Notes under the pieces: model-generated
What the model was told of the DNA's origin: nothing
Databases searched by the model: none
The model's input: the letters and a program-made list of their open reading frames with translations, nothing else
Translations under genes and position numbers: made by a program
Source of the DNA: Sphingomonas sp. SCN 67-18
GTDB taxonomy: Bacteria; Pseudomonadota; Alphaproteobacteria; Sphingomonadales; Sphingomonadaceae
Direction of reading: 5' to 3'
Length of the DNA: 64,000 bases
Assembly: GCF_001724715.1 (NCBI RefSeq)
Contig: NZ_MEFG01000017.1
Location: 115,525-179,524, forward strand
Shown: piece by piece, positions 26,326 through 38,647 of the stretch
How the letters are laid out: every line of letters starts with the position of its first letter
Position numbering within the stretch: position 1 is the first letter of the stretch

Positions 26326-28158
26326 ATGAGCCTCTCCACCGAATTTCTGGATGAGCTGCGCGCCCGTACCCTGCTGTCGGGGCTCATCGGAAAATCGGTG
26401 AAGCTGCAGCGGGCCGGGCGCGAATGGCGCGCCTGCTGCCCCTTTCACCATGAAAAGACGCCCAGTTTCTACGTCAATGACGAGAAGGGCTTCTATCATT
26501 GCTTCGGCTGCGGCGCGCATGGCGATGCGATCCGCTTCATGACCGAATCCGGCGGACTGCCGTTCATGGACGCGGTGAAGGAACTGGCGGCGCAGGCCGG
26601 GCTGGACATGCCCGCGCTCGACCCTCACGCCGCCGAGCGGGCCGAGCGCGCGTCGGGACTGCATGACGTCATGAAGGCGGCGGCGGACTGGTTCGTCGAT
26701 CAGCTTGCCGGCATTTCCGGGGTCGGTGCGCGCGCCTATCTGGATGGGCGCGGCATCAGCGAGGCGACGCGCAAGGCCTTTGGAATGGGTTTCGCGCCGG
26801 ATTCGCGCAGCAAGCTGAAGGCCGCGCTGAAGGATGCAGGCGACGAGGCGCTGATCGAGGCCGGGTTGTTGATATCGGTGGAGGGCAAGGCGCCCTATGA
26901 CCGGTTCCGCGACCGGCTGATGATCCCGATCCGCGATCCGCGCGGGCGGGTGATCGCCTTTGGCGGGCGTATCATCGGCGCGGGTGAGCCGAAATATCTC
27001 AATTCGCCCGACACCCCTTTATTCGACAAGGGGCGCACCCTCTACAATCTCGACCGCGCATCCCCCGCCGCGCGCAAGAGCGGCCGGGTGATCGTCGTCG
27101 AAGGCTATATGGACGTGATCGCCCTTTCGCAGGTGGGGATCAGCGAGGCGGTGGCGCCGCTGGGCACGGCGCTGACCGAGGCGCAGCTGGAACGGCTGTG
27201 GCGGATGGTGGACGTGCCGCTGCTCTGCTTCGACGGCGATGCGGCGGGACAGAAGGCCGCGTTGCGCGCAGCGATGCGCGCCCTGCCCCTGCTGGCGCCG
27301 GGGCGCTCCCTGTCCTTCCTCACCCTGCCGCCGGGGCAGGACCCGGACGATCTGGTCCGCGCGGGCGGCGCCCATGCGCTGGAAACGCTGCTGGCGCGCC
27401 CGGAAATGCTGGTCGACCGCCTGTGGCGCGGCGCGGTGGAGGCAGAACCGCTCGACACGCCGGAACAGCGCGCCGGGCTGCGCCGTCGGCTGAACGAAAT
27501 CGCGCAGGCGATCAGCGATGCGGACGTGCGCGCGCAATATCAGGCGGAATTTCGCGGTCGTTTCGAGACCGCCTATCTGGCGCGGCCGCGCGAACGCAGA
27601 TGGTCGCGCGATTTCCAGAAAGGCAGGATGCCGGACCGGCCCGCCTCCACCCAGGCGCGCACCATCGGCACCGGCGGCATCGACAGGATCCTGGCCAAGG
27701 GCGTGGTGGCCGGGCTGCTGCGCTTTCCCGACGAGCTGGGGCGGCACATGGAGGCGCTGGGCAGCCTGGATTTCCACGATCCGGTGATCGCCCGGCTGAT
27801 GGCCGCGCTGATCGACGTCGCAATCCAGGATCAGGCGCTTGATACCGAGCGACTCGCCACCATATTGGCCGCGACGGAATATAATGATATCGCGCGGGAG
27901 CTTTTGCGTGCTGACAGCCTCCCCTTTTCGTTCGCCCGGAAAAATGCCGAGCCGGTCCAGGCCCGGCACGATCTCGACGAAGCGATTCAGGTGATGGTCT
28001 GGCGGCCGGAGGTCGATGCCGCGCTGGCGGCGGCGACCGGGCGGCTGCAGGTGCGTTTTGACGAGGCGACCTATGCCGAGCAGCAGCGGCTGCTGGGCAT
28101 GCGGGGGGAAGTGGAGCGGCGGCTTGCAAATCTGATGCAAGGCGACGAAGGCGACTGA
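26326..28158 (+). CDS. dnaG: DNA primase DnaG
   Basis: The 610-residue enzyme makes RNA primers at the replication fork. The N-terminal CHC2 zinc finger uses C38, H41, C59 and C62 ([23 protein letters not shown]). The RNA polymerase/Toprim core includes [31 protein letters not shown] and [12 protein letters not shown]. The C-terminal region binds the replicative helicase. Length and motifs are normal. It is followed by rpoD 26 nt downstream. Confidence 0.97.
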   Translation: MSLSTEFLDELRARTLLSGLIGKSVKLQRAGREWRACCPFHHEKTPSFYVNDEKGFYHCFGCGAHGDAIRFMTESGGLPFMDAVKELAAQAGLDMPALDPHAAERAERASGLHDVMKAAADWFVDQLAGISGVGARAYLDGRGISEATRKAFGMGFAPDSRSKLKAALKDAGDEALIEAGLLISVEGKAPYDRFRDRLMIPIRDPRGRVIAFGGRIIGAGEPKYLNSPDTPLFDKGRTLYNLDRASPAARKSGRVIVVEGYMDVIALSQVGISEAVAPLGTALTEAQLERLWRMVDVPLLCFDGDAAGQKAALRAAMRALPLLAPGRSLSFLTLPPGQDPDDLVRAGGAHALETLLARPEMLVDRLWRGAVEAEPLDTPEQRAGLRRRLNEIAQAISDADVRAQYQAEFRGRFETAYLARPRERRWSRDFQKGRMPDRPASTQARTIGTGGIDRILAKGVVAGLLRFPDELGRHMEALGSLDFHDPVIARLMAALIDVAIQDQALDTERLATILAATEYNDIARELLRADSLPFSFARKNAEPVQARHDLDEAIQVMVWRPEVDAALAAATGRLQVRFDEATYAEQQRLLGMRGEVERRLANLMQGDEGD

Positions 28159-28184
28159 CAACTTCGAGATTTCAAGGCGAACGA

Positions 28185-30218
<2,034 letters not shown>

Positions 30219-30364
30219 TATCGCTTCGTCCGCTTCGCGGGGCCGTTCGTCCCGGTAGACCAATTCCTAACGCGCCATAAACCGGCTTTTTACGCCCTTC
30301 GGTATACAAGCCTGGCTAGACAGGAGATGCGCGGCACGAAAGCCGGCGTTTCTAGGAGATAGCA

Positions 30365-31036
30365 ATGGCTTCGGGCGCTGTAGAAACGGAACGAATCAAT
30401 GACATAGGCGACAATCTTGTCACCATGTCGTTGACCGACGGCAGCGCGGCCCATCGCTATTGGTCGAGCGCCAAGCTGCGTGCCGGCGCGGAGTCGGCGC
30501 GCAACCTGGCCGATGCCATTCACCTGCTTTCCGCGCTGCACGGCCGCCATCCGGGCGTGATCGACTTCGCCGCGGAAAAGACCGCGCTCGATGCGCCGCG
30601 CGATTGGCTGCTGGCCGCGGCGGAAGCATTTGCGGTGGAGCGCGCCTATCTGACCCGGCTCGTCGTCGCGGTCGGCCCCCTGCCCGGCACGCCCGGACAG
30701 GCCGAGACGGAGGCCGTCATCATCGCGCAGCGCCATGCGCTGGAGATGCTGGCGCAATCCGACCGGACCGGCTGCGCGCTGGGCGCCGCCTTTGCGCTGG
30801 TGCTGGATTGGGTGGCGGTGCGCGAACTGCTGGACATCACGGCGGAGCGATTCGGCATCGACCGGCCGGCTTGTCGGCTGCCCCGCGAGGCGCAGACCCG
30901 GCTCGTCGCCTCGGCCGTGGCGCAGACGGCGGCGGTGGAGCGCGCGCTGGGCTTCGGATCCCAGCAGATATTGGTGCAGCACCATGGGCTGTGGGATCTG
31001 CTGGAAGCCCGCGAGGCCGCCCGCAGAGGAAGCTGA
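30365..31036 (+). CDS. Uncharacterised all-helical protein (DUF6975-like)
   Basis: The 223-residue protein has no signal peptide or transmembrane segment and looks all alpha-helical. Conspicuous stretches are AESARNLADAIHLLSALHG, GPLPGTPGQAETEA with IIAQRHALEMLAQSDRTG, and a C-terminal QQILVQHHGLWDLLEAREA. The pattern resembles a sphingomonad-restricted family I believe is called DUF6975; no activity is known to me. TAGGAGATAGCA gives a strong ribosome binding site. It lies between rpoD and the moxR gene, with a hairpin (GCCGGC arms, 31049-31064) just after it. Confidence 0.7.
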   Translation: MASGAVETERINDIGDNLVTMSLTDGSAAHRYWSSAKLRAGAESARNLADAIHLLSALHGRHPGVIDFAAEKTALDAPRDWLLAAAEAFAVERAYLTRLVVAVGPLPGTPGQAETEAVIIAQRHALEMLAQSDRTGCALGAAFALVLDWVAVRELLDITAERFGIDRPACRLPREAQTRLVASAVAQTAAVERALGFGSQQILVQHHGLWDLLEAREAARRGS

Positions 31037-31116
31037 TTCCCGGTAAACGCCGGCTTGCGCCGGCCGCAGCGCCCGCCTATCCGAGTCGTGATTGACGCGA
31101 ACGGAAAGGGAAGCCT

Positions 31117-31968
31117 GTGCGGTTCGACGGAACACGGGATTATGTCGCAACCGACGATCTGAAAGTCGCGGTCAACGCGGCGGTGACGCTGCGGCGGCCG
31201 CTGCTGGTGAAGGGTGAGCCGGGCACCGGCAAGACGGTGCTGGCGCATGAAATCGCCAAGGCGGCGGGCGCTCCGCTGATCGAGTGGAACATCAAGTCCA
31301 CCACCAAGGCGCAGCAGGGCCTGTACGAATATGACGCCGTCGCCCGCCTGCGCGACGGGCAGCTGGGCGATGAGCGGGTCCACGACATCGCCAACTATAT
31401 CCGGCGGGGGAAATTGTGGGAGGCGTTCACCGCGCCCCAGTTGCCGGTGCTGCTGATCGACGAGATCGACAAGGCGGACATCGAGTTCCCCAACGATCTG
31501 CTCCAGGAGCTGGATCGCATGGAATTCCACGTCTACGAGACGCGGGAAACGGTGAAGGCGGTGGAACGCCCGATCGTCGTCATCACATCAAATAATGAAA
31601 AGGAGCTGCCCGACGCATTCCTGCGTCGCTGCTTCTTCCACTATATCAAATTCCCGGACCGCGATACGATGCAGGCGATCGTCGACGTCCACTTTCCCGG
31701 CATCCAGAAGATATTGGTCAACAAGGCGATGGACATATTCTACGAGGTCCGCGACGTGCCGGGCCTGAAGAAGAAGCCGTCGACCAGCGAGCTGCTGGAC
31801 TGGCTGAAACTGCTGCTGAACGAGGACATGCCGCTGGACGTGCTGCAATCGCGCGATCCGAGCAAGGCGATCCCCCCGCTCCACGGCGCCCTGCTGAAGA
31901 ACGAGCAGGATGTGATGCTGTTCGAGCGGCTGGCCTTCATGGCGCGCCGCCAAGGCGGCAAGGGCTAG
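31117..31968 (+). CDS. MoxR-family AAA+ ATPase
   Basis: The 283-residue ATPase has Walker A GEPGTGKT (residues 33-40), Walker B LLIDEIDKAD, sensor 1 VVITSNNEKELPDAF and the arginine finger region FLRRCFFHYIKFPD. MoxR ATPases act as chaperones with a VWA-domain partner. The CoxE-like VWA protein at 33605 on the same strand is the likely partner, although a reverse-strand chemoreceptor gene lies between them. The GTG start follows GGAAAGGGAAGCCT. Confidence 0.9.
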   Translation: MRFDGTRDYVATDDLKVAVNAAVTLRRPLLVKGEPGTGKTVLAHEIAKAAGAPLIEWNIKSTTKAQQGLYEYDAVARLRDGQLGDERVHDIANYIRRGKLWEAFTAPQLPVLLIDEIDKADIEFPNDLLQELDRMEFHVYETRETVKAVERPIVVITSNNEKELPDAFLRRCFFHYIKFPDRDTMQAIVDVHFPGIQKILVNKAMDIFYEVRDVPGLKKKPSTSELLDWLKLLLNEDMPLDVLQSRDPSKAIPPLHGALLKNEQDVMLFERLAFMARRQGGKG

Positions 31969-31971
31969 CTT

Positions 31972-32011
31972 GGATCGCCAGTCGGCATTGGCGGGCCGCA
32001 AATGGCGATCC
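31972..32011 (+). repeat. Stem-loop after the MoxR gene
   Basis: Perfect 9-bp arms GGATCGCCA (31972-31980) and TGGCGATCC (32003-32011) enclose 22 nt that can form further GC pairing. It begins 4 nt after the moxR stop. No U-tract follows. It may end or stabilise the moxR transcript ahead of the convergent chemoreceptor gene. Confidence 0.5.
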
Positions 32012-32057
32012 GGCCAAAGGCGTCAATCTCGGACCTTGAAACCGGCTCTCCCGGCGA

Positions 32058-33458
32058 TCAGTCGTTGACGTAGGCGATCTCGAAATTGCCCCAGCGGCGG
32101 CCGTTAAAATAGAGCGGCACGAAGACGTTCTTGAGCAGGCTGTAGTCGTCGCCCTTTTCGAAGCGATAGACCGCCATCATGAAATCCGCCGTGCTGACGA
32201 TGGCGCGGCTGGTGGCGTCGTCCAGCAGGATGCGCCGGTTGCGGCACTTGGCGGTGTTCCATTCGACGTCGTCAGCGCGCGGCGCCTGCGAACGGCTGGA
32301 CTGGTGGGTGGGCAGATAACCGTTGATGTCGGAGCAGATCGCCCCTTCGACCCGGCCGTTGGACGATGAGACGCGATCGATGATCGGCCGCAATTTCCGG
32401 TCCGCGAAATCGTTGAAACGATTGTCGTACCGCTCGGGGTTCGACCCCGGGATCAGCACGTAATTGGTGTCGAACACGTCATCCATGCCGATCTCGCCCG
32501 CCGCAATGGCGGCTTCGACGAGCGCCTTCACCTCGTCGCGCACGGCGATCGCCTGATCGACGAAAACCCGGTCAGCGGCCGCGAAACCGCTATGGACCAG
32601 CTGGTCGAACATGCGGTTGGAGGTCAGCTCCAGTTCCAGCATCTTGCCCTGCGCGTCGATCAGCTGCTCACCGTTGCTGCGCGCTTCCTGCACGAAGCCG
32701 CCCAGCTCGTCGCGGACGCGACAGACGCTGTCGTGGATCAGGCTGGTGCTCCGCGCGATGCCGTCGCTCTGCTGGTCGACCAGCTCGACGATGTGCGCGA
32801 CATCGGCCACGGTATCGTTGACGGTGGCGAAATTGGCCTGTGCGCTGCGGCTCTTGGCGACGCCTTCACCGATATCGGCGACGAACAGCTCCGCCTCGCG
32901 CGCCAGCGACGCCACGGTGGACGTGATCTCGACCGTGGCGGCGCGGGTATCCTGCGCCAGCTTCTTCACCTCGGCGGCGACGACAGCGAAGGTCCGCCCG
33001 GCGGCCCCGGCCCGTTCCGCCTCGATTGCGGCATTGAGCGCCAGCATGTTGGTGGTCCGCGCGATGGTGTCGATGCCCTCGGTCACGCGCGTCACCTGGC
33101 TCATCGCCGCCGCGAAATTGGTCACCTGCGCGCCCAGCCGCACGACCAGTTCGGTCAGCGCGCCGAATTCGTTCATCGAATGGGCGATCACCTGCGTGCC
33201 GGTTTCCAGCTTGGCGCGCGCCTTTTCCGAAAGCAGGCGCGCTTCGTCTGTGGAGTCGGCCGCGCGGCGCTGGTCCGCTTCCAGCGCCTCGGTGACATGT
33301 TCGAGTTCCGCCAGCGTTGCGATCTGCCGGCTCAGGCTCTCGGCGACGCGGCTGATATGGCCGGCCGCATCCGTGCAGCCGACGGCCAGATCGCCGCAGG
33401 ATTTCGCGACCTCGTCGATCGCGCCGGGATCGGCCGCCTCTATTTTGGCCTCGATCAT
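32058..33458 (-). CDS. Soluble methyl-accepting chemotaxis protein with C-terminal sensor domain
   Basis: The 466-residue protein has no transmembrane segment or HAMP domain. The signalling hairpin lies in the N-terminal half, with the conserved tip region ([41 protein letters not shown]). The C-terminal part (about residues 300-466) carries the motifs [32 protein letters not shown] and [13 protein letters not shown]. These are known from other cytoplasmic receptors with the sensor after the signalling unit. CheA, CheW and CheR/B partners are encoded 16-20 kb away. It lies between the moxR and VWA genes, on the opposite strand. Confidence 0.88.
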   Translation of the reverse strand: MIEAKIEAADPGAIDEVAKSCGDLAVGCTDAAGHISRVAESLSRQIATLAELEHVTEALEADQRRAADSTDEARLLSEKARAKLETGTQVIAHSMNEFGALTELVVRLGAQVTNFAAAMSQVTRVTEGIDTIARTTNMLALNAAIEAERAGAAGRTFAVVAAEVKKLAQDTRAATVEITSTVASLAREAELFVADIGEGVAKSRSAQANFATVNDTVADVAHIVELVDQQSDGIARSTSLIHDSVCRVRDELGGFVQEARSNGEQLIDAQGKMLELELTSNRMFDQLVHSGFAAADRVFVDQAIAVRDEVKALVEAAIAAGEIGMDDVFDTNYVLIPGSNPERYDNRFNDFADRKLRPIIDRVSSSNGRVEGAICSDINGYLPTHQSSRSQAPRADDVEWNTAKCRNRRILLDDATSRAIVSTADFMMAVYRFEKGDDYSLLKNVFVPLYFNGRRWGNFEIAYVND

Positions 33459-33604
33459 TCATGCCCCCGTGAAAATCTCGATTTGTGGAATAGGCATAAA
33501 TGCTTACCAGTCGTTTAACCTGATAATCAGTGACTTGCCCGAATTGCGCGATTTGCCTGCGAGCGCCGCTGGCGGCGGCGGGCGGCGAATGATATCGCCA
33601 TGGC

Positions 33605-34786
33605 ATGTTCTTCAATTTTCTCGACGAGCTGAGGCTGGCCGGCATCCCGGCGTCGCTGAAGGAGCATCTGATCCTGCTCGAGGCGCTGGACCGGGATGTG
33701 ATCGCCCGGCGGCCGGAGGAATTCTACTATCTGGCGCGCGCCACCTTCGTGAAGGACGAAGGGCTGCTCGACCGGTTCGACCAGGTTTTCGCCCGGGTCT
33801 TTAAGGGAATCGAGACGGATTATGGCAGCGAGGCGGTCGAGATCCCCGCCGAGTGGCTGCGCAAGGTGGCCGAACTCTACCTGACCGAAGAGCAGATGCG
33901 CGAGATCGAGAAGCTCGGTTCCTGGGACGAGATCATGGCTGCGCTGAAGCAGCGGCTGGACGAGCAGAAGGAAAGGCACGAGGGCGGCAGCAAGTGGATC
34001 GGCACCGGCGGCACGTCCCCCTTCGGCGCGCACGGTTATAATCCCGAGGGCGTCCGCATCGGCCAGCCCGAGGGACGGCATGGCCGCGCGATCAAGGTGT
34101 GGGACAAGCGGGAATTCAGGAACCTGGATTCGACGCGCGAGCTGGGCACCCGCAACATCAAGGTGGCGCTGCGCCGCCTGCGCCGGTTCGCGCGCGAAGG
34201 GTCAGCCGACGAGCTGGATATCGACGGCACCATAGACGGCACGGCGCGGCAGGGCTGGCTGGACATCCATATGCGGCCGGAGCGGCACAATGCGGTCAAG
34301 CTGCTGCTGTTCCTTGATGTCGGCGGGTCGATGGATCCGCATATCAAGCTGTGCGAGGAGCTGTTCTCCGCCGCGAACAGCGAGTTCAAGAATCTCGAAT
34401 TCTTCTATTTCCACAACTGCCCCTATGAGGGGGTGTGGAAGGATAATCGCCGCCGCTTCACCGAGCGCACGCCGACATGGGACGTGCTCCATAAATATGG
34501 CCATGACTATAAGCTGGTCTTCGTTGGCGACGCATCAATGAGCCCATATGAGATCAGCCATCCCGGCGGATCGGTGGAACATTTCAACGAGGAATCCGGC
34601 GCGCTGTGGATGCACCGGCTGACCAACACCTATCCGGCCGCCGTGTGGCTGAACCCGATACCGGAGACGCAGTGGGGCTATTCCCAATCCATCGCGCTGC
34701 TGAAGGAGCTGATGAACGGGCGCATGTTCCCGCTCACCCTGGCCGGGCTTGACGACGCGATGCGGGAATTGAGCCGCAAGCGCTGA
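33605..34786 (+). CDS. VWA-domain (CoxE-like) protein, MoxR partner
   Basis: The 393-residue protein begins MFFNFLDELRLAGIPASLKE, typical of the VWA proteins paired with MoxR ATPases. The C-terminal half is a VWA domain with the metal site DVGGSMD (D238) and later FVGDASMSPYEI. Together with MoxR it probably helps fold or activate a metalloenzyme or envelope complex; the target is not visible. The start is supported by family similarity, although the ribosome binding site is weak. The 146-bp region before it is shared with the divergent chemoreceptor promoter. Confidence 0.88.
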   Translation: MFFNFLDELRLAGIPASLKEHLILLEALDRDVIARRPEEFYYLARATFVKDEGLLDRFDQVFARVFKGIETDYGSEAVEIPAEWLRKVAELYLTEEQMREIEKLGSWDEIMAALKQRLDEQKERHEGGSKWIGTGGTSPFGAHGYNPEGVRIGQPEGRHGRAIKVWDKREFRNLDSTRELGTRNIKVALRRLRRFAREGSADELDIDGTIDGTARQGWLDIHMRPERHNAVKLLLFLDVGGSMDPHIKLCEELFSAANSEFKNLEFFYFHNCPYEGVWKDNRRRFTERTPTWDVLHKYGHDYKLVFVGDASMSPYEISHPGGSVEHFNEESGALWMHRLTNTYPAAVWLNPIPETQWGYSQSIALLKELMNGRMFPLTLAGLDDAMRELSRKR

Positions 34787-34808
34787 ACCCCGGACCGGGC
34801 ACGCCGCG

Positions 34809-35702
34809 TCAGGCGGCGCTCTCCTGCAGTTTGCGCGACTGGCGGACCTGAATGCCCAGCGTCAGGATCGGCGTGGGCGTACGCTCGAACTGGGCCGGCG
34901 TCATGCCTACGAAGCGGCGGAATTCGCGATTGACGTGGGACTGATCATAATAGCGCAGCGCGCAGAGCGCCTCCTCGCCCGGAACCGCGATGCCGCGCAG
35001 CACCGCCGCGACGTCGAGGAAGCGGCTGCGGCGCAGCACCATCTTGGGCGTATGGCCGAAGCAATGGAGCGCGCGCCGCTGGAGCTGCTTCGACGAGATG
35101 CCAAGCTCACGCGATATATCGGCGACCTGCCGGCTGGGGTCTGTGCGGGCGATATGTTCCAGCGCGATCATCGCGTCGTCCACCGGCCGGTGGCCCCGCG
35201 CAACGACACGTTCACGGATGATCGCCTCTATGGCGTCGAACACGGGCTTGTCGGGATCGACATCCAGCGCGGCGGCGGATAGTCGCGCGCCCGCGCCGGG
35301 CCACAGCGCGTCGATGGGCGTCAGCGTATCGGCAAGGGCGCTGGCCGGCGCATCGAACAAGGCGGGCCAGGCGCCCGGGCGGATCGAGAAGCCGACGACC
35401 TGAACCGGCCCCTGCACCCGCACGCGGGTGGGCCGGCTCTGCGCCCCGAACAGCAGCGCGCCGCCGCATTCCTGCCAGCGGCCCGGTTCCACCTCCGTCT
35501 CCCAATAGCCCCGGGTGAGGATGCGGACGAAGGCCGCGTCGTTGACCAGCACGTTGACGGTCGATTGATCGAAGGACTGATCCGCGGTCATGGCGAAGTG
35601 CCGGCCGATATGATTTTTCAGGTCCGTACAGGGCGCTGAATTGATCGCCCTGGAGATGCCGTCCCGCTCTTCAGCGGTGCTGGACCGCGACACTTCACAC
35701 AT
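34809..35702 (-). CDS. AraC-family transcriptional regulator
   Basis: The 297-residue protein has an N-terminal sensing region (ILTRGYWETEVEPGRWQE, VVGFSIRPGAWPALF) of the type common before AraC helix-turn-helix domains. The C-terminal AraC domain contains VADISRELGISSKQLQRRAL and ALRYYDQSHVNREFRRFVGM followed by TPAQF. The ligand is unknown. The ATG at 35702 has AGGACGGG before it. A second ATG at 35591 is possible and would be needed if the TATTCT at 35722-35717 is the -10 element. Direct repeats lie just upstream. Confidence 0.83.
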   Translation of the reverse strand: MCEVSRSSTAEERDGISRAINSAPCTDLKNHIGRHFAMTADQSFDQSTVNVLVNDAAFVRILTRGYWETEVEPGRWQECGGALLFGAQSRPTRVRVQGPVQVVGFSIRPGAWPALFDAPASALADTLTPIDALWPGAGARLSAAALDVDPDKPVFDAIEAIIRERVVARGHRPVDDAMIALEHIARTDPSRQVADISRELGISSKQLQRRALHCFGHTPKMVLRRSRFLDVAAVLRGIAVPGEEALCALRYYDQSHVNREFRRFVGMTPAQFERTPTPILTLGIQVRQSRKLQESAA

Positions 35703-35706
35703 TACG

Positions 35707-35734
35707 GACCCGTCCTAGAATAGCACGACCCGTC
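35707..35734 (-). promoter_or_regulatory. Direct repeats upstream of the AraC-type regulator gene
   Basis: GACCCGTC occurs at 35707-35714 and again at 35727-35734, a 20-bp period, on the plus strand (GACGGGTC on the gene's strand). AraC-type proteins often bind direct half-sites about two helical turns apart. TATTCT on the gene's strand lies between the copies. An autoregulatory site is inferred. Confidence 0.35.
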
Positions 35735-35796
35735 GCCACCTAGGCGGTTCTCGCAGCGATTGGCAATGAAACTGTCGTTTTACCGGATATTTTTGA

Positions 35797-36864
35797 TCAA
35801 TCCGGTCGGTGAAGCGTGCCGCCGGTGATCGGTTCGGGCGCTCCGGTGGTCCCGGGAAAGCTGATCGGCAGGCCAGCGAGCGCGCGCACGGCCATATAGG
35901 CAAATCCCTGCGCCTCCACCGCGTCGCCATCCGCGCCGAGCAGGTCGATCGATTCGACCGGAAGGCCGGTTTCGCGGCGCAACGTGCGCATCAGCGTCGC
36001 ATTATGGCGGCCGCCGCCAGCAACCAGGATGCGCAGCGGCGGCACGGGCAGCAGACGCAAGCCGAGCGCGACGGACCTGGCGGTGAAGGCGGTGAGCGTC
36101 GCCGCGCCGTCCGCCAGGCTGAGCCCGCGCACGGGCTGGATGGTGAAATCCTCCCGGTCGATGGATTTGGGCGGGGCCTCGTCGAACCAGGGGTTGTCCA
36201 GCATCGCGTCCAATATGGTCGCGCTGACCTTTCCCGTCGCCGCCGTCATGCCGCCTTCGTCATAGGGCCGACCGGCTTCGGCACGCATCCAGTCGTCGAT
36301 CAGGCCGCTCGCCATGCCGGTGTCGAAGGCGATCAGCGTGCCGTCCGCGCCGATGAAGGTGATGTTGGCGACGCCGCCGAGGTTGAGGATCGCCAGCGGC
36401 TTTTCCAGATCGGCAGCCAGCGCGCGGTGATAGACCGGGAGCAGCGGTGCGCCCTGCCCGCCCGCGCGCACGTCGTCTCCCCGCAGATCGCCGACCACGG
36501 CCATGCCCGCCGCCCGCGCCAGCGCGGCGCCGTCCCCGATCTGCCACGTCCAGCCGCGATCAGGCCGGTGCGCGACGGTGTGGCCGTGAAAACCGATCAC
36601 ATCGGCCTGCCAGCCCGCGATCAGCGCGGCGTGCCGCCCGGTCAGCTCAGCCGCCACCGCGTCGATGAGCGGATCGGGCGCGGGCGCGGGCATCGCCATG
36701 GCCCGCGCGCACGCATCGGCCAGCCGGGTGCGAAAGCCGTCATCATAGGCGACAGTGCGGAAATCCAGTGGCTCGACCAGCCATTCCCCATCGGTGCGGA
36801 TCAGCGCGGCGTCGATGCCGTCGCGCGACGTGCCGGACATCAGGCCGATCGCCACTGTCGCCAT
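35797..36864 (-). CDS. anmK: Anhydro-N-acetylmuramic acid kinase AnmK
   Basis: The 355-residue kinase phosphorylates and opens 1,6-anhydroMurNAc, recycling cell-wall fragments into MurNAc-6-phosphate. The signature GTSRDGID is at residues 11-18. Other motifs are [32 protein letters not shown] and the ATP-site [10 protein letters not shown]. The ATG at 36864 begins the conserved [13 protein letters not shown]. It is divergent from tyrS, as is common in alphaproteobacteria, and is followed by the AraC gene 94 nt downstream. Confidence 0.95.
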   Translation of the reverse strand: MATVAIGLMSGTSRDGIDAALIRTDGEWLVEPLDFRTVAYDDGFRTRLADACARAMAMPAPAPDPLIDAVAAELTGRHAALIAGWQADVIGFHGHTVAHRPDRGWTWQIGDGAALARAAGMAVVGDLRGDDVRAGGQGAPLLPVYHRALAADLEKPLAILNLGGVANITFIGADGTLIAFDTGMASGLIDDWMRAEAGRPYDEGGMTAATGKVSATILDAMLDNPWFDEAPPKSIDREDFTIQPVRGLSLADGAATLTAFTARSVALGLRLLPVPPLRILVAGGGRHNATLMRTLRRETGLPVESIDLLGADGDAVEAQGFAYMAVRALAGLPISFPGTTGAPEPITGGTLHRPD

Positions 36865-36979
36865 AATCGAATCCTTCCTCTGGGAAACCAGCCGTTCCTT
36901 TCCCTTATTTCGCGGATCGGCGAAAGGAGATGCACGGTTTTTGATGCATCGTGCCGCGCGCATGATAGAGGCCAGTGCC

Positions 36980-38203
36980 ATGACCTACCGATCCGACCTG
37001 CTGCGCCTGCTGGACAGCCGTGGCTACATCCACCAGCTCACCGACGCCGAGAGCCTGGACGCGCTCGCCGCAAAGCAGATCGTGCCCGGCTATATCGGCT
37101 TCGATCCTACCGCGCCGTCGCTGCATGTCGGCAGCCTGGTGCAGATCATGATGCTCAGGCGGATGCAGCAGAGCGGTCACAAGCCCATCGTGCTGATGGG
37201 CGGCGGCACCGGCAAGATCGGCGATCCCAGCTTCAAGGACGAAGCCCGCAAGCTGATGACCGCCGAGACGATCGCCGCCAATGTCGCGTCGATCAAGACG
37301 GTGTTCGAGAAATTCCTCACTTTTGGCGACGGCCCCACCGACGCGGTGATGGTGGACAATGCCGACTGGCTGGACCGGCTGGAATATATCCCCTTCTTGC
37401 GCGAGGTGGGCCAGCATTTCTCGATCAACCGGATGCTGAGCTTCGATTCCGTGAAGCTGCGGCTGGACCGCGAGCAATCGCTCAGCTTCCTGGAATTCAA
37501 CTATATGATCCTCCAGGCCTATGATTTCCGGGAACTGGCCAGCCGCGCCGGTTGCCGCCTGCAAATGGGCGGGTCGGACCAGTGGGGCAATATCGTCAAC
37601 GGCATCGAGCTGACCCGGCGGATCGACGGCACCACCGTTTACGGGCTGACCAGCCCGCTCATCACCACCGCCGACGGCGGCAAGATGGGCAAGACGATGA
37701 ACGGCGCGGTCTGGCTGAACGCCGATGCGCTCAGCCCCTATGATTATTGGCAGTTCTGGCGGAACACGCAGGACGGCGACGTTGGCCGTTTCCTGAAATT
37801 GTTCACCGATCTGCCGCTGGACGAGATCGCGCGGCTGGAGGCGCTGGAGGGCAGCGAGATCAATGCCGCCAAGAAGGCGCTGGCCGACGCGGCGACCGCG
37901 CTGGCGCATGGCGCCGCCGCCGCCGCCGAGGCCGCCGAGACGGCGCGCCGCACCTTCGAGGACGGCGCGGCCGGCGCCGGCCTGCCCACCCTGCCCGTCC
38001 CGTCAGGGGCGATCGGCATCGTCGAGGCGTTGACCGCGCTCGGCTTTGCCGCGTCGAACGGCGAAGCGCGGCGCAAGATCGGCGAAGGCGCCGTGCGGCT
38101 GGACGATCAGCGGGTTAACGATCCCGCCCTGACGATCACCGTCGGCGAAACGCCCGTCAAACTCAGCCTCGGCAAGAAAAACCATGCGATTATAACGCGA
38201 TAG
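36980..38203 (+). CDS. tyrS: Tyrosyl-tRNA synthetase
   Basis: The 407-residue class I synthetase charges tRNA-Tyr. The HIGH-type motif is HVGS (residues 49-52), followed by [11 protein letters not shown]. The tyrosine-site motifs are MILQAYDF and [11 protein letters not shown], and the KMSKS-type motif is KMGKT at about residue 235. A C-terminal S4 RNA-binding domain covers about residues 340-407 ([21 protein letters not shown]). The frame is open upstream, but the ATG at 36980 matches the family start. Confidence 0.96.
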   Translation: MTYRSDLLRLLDSRGYIHQLTDAESLDALAAKQIVPGYIGFDPTAPSLHVGSLVQIMMLRRMQQSGHKPIVLMGGGTGKIGDPSFKDEARKLMTAETIAANVASIKTVFEKFLTFGDGPTDAVMVDNADWLDRLEYIPFLREVGQHFSINRMLSFDSVKLRLDREQSLSFLEFNYMILQAYDFRELASRAGCRLQMGGSDQWGNIVNGIELTRRIDGTTVYGLTSPLITTADGGKMGKTMNGAVWLNADALSPYDYWQFWRNTQDGDVGRFLKLFTDLPLDEIARLEALEGSEINAAKKALADAATALAHGAAAAAEAAETARRTFEDGAAGAGLPTLPVPSGAIGIVEALTALGFAASNGEARRKIGEGAVRLDDQRVNDPALTITVGETPVKLSLGKKNHAIITR

Positions 38204-38314
38204 ATCGACACTTGGTTCGTCGCGGTAGGATGTTGTTAACGTCGTTCCTTGCAACGGGTTTAATACACTAGCCCCTATTCTTCCTCCGGGCCGATGCGCA
38301 GCCGGAGAATGTCG

Positions 38315-38647
38315 ATGTCCTTCGCCAACCGATTGGGAGCGCTCGCCGAACTGGACCAGCGCGGCGCGGCGCGCGAAGAGGTCTTCTACCGCACGCGTTG
38401 CACCACGCCGCGCTTCGGCGTCGTCCAGATGCAGGTGGTGAACATTTCCGCCTGCGGCTTCATGGCGCGCACCGAGGCTGACTTTGCGGTGGGCGACATC
38501 GTCCAGATCCGCCTGCCGGTGGTCGGCAGCGTTTCGGCGGAAATCCGCTGGGCGCTGGGCGGCCGCGTGGGCGGCCAGTTCGACCGGATGATCGACCTTG
38601 CGCCCTATCTCAGTCTGCTCGCGGAGCTGGTGCGCGGATCGCAATGA
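38315..38647 (+). CDS. PilZ-domain protein (c-di-GMP effector candidate)
   Basis: The small protein of about 110 residues shows a PilZ fold: RTRCTTPRFG as the N-terminal arginine motif and VVNISACGFMARTEADFAVG as the DxSxxG-like motif (NISACG here). VSAEIRWALGGRVGGQFD forms the C-terminal barrel. PilZ domains bind c-di-GMP; the loop is close to but not identical with consensus, so binding is likely but untested. ATGs at 38294 and 38309 are also in frame; 38315 has GGAG at the best distance. Its stop abuts the original recG stop. Confidence 0.75.
   Translation: MSFANRLGALAELDQRGAAREEVFYRTRCTTPRFGVVQMQVVNISACGFMARTEADFAVGDIVQIRLPVVGSVSAEIRWALGGRVGGQFDRMIDLAPYLSLLAELVRGSQ

Noticed and set aside
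30327..30362. 11-codon frame just before the uncharacterised gene at 30365
   Set aside because: Its AGGAG touches the ATG, which is too close for normal initiation, and the frame overlaps the ribosome binding site of the main gene. It is probably chance.
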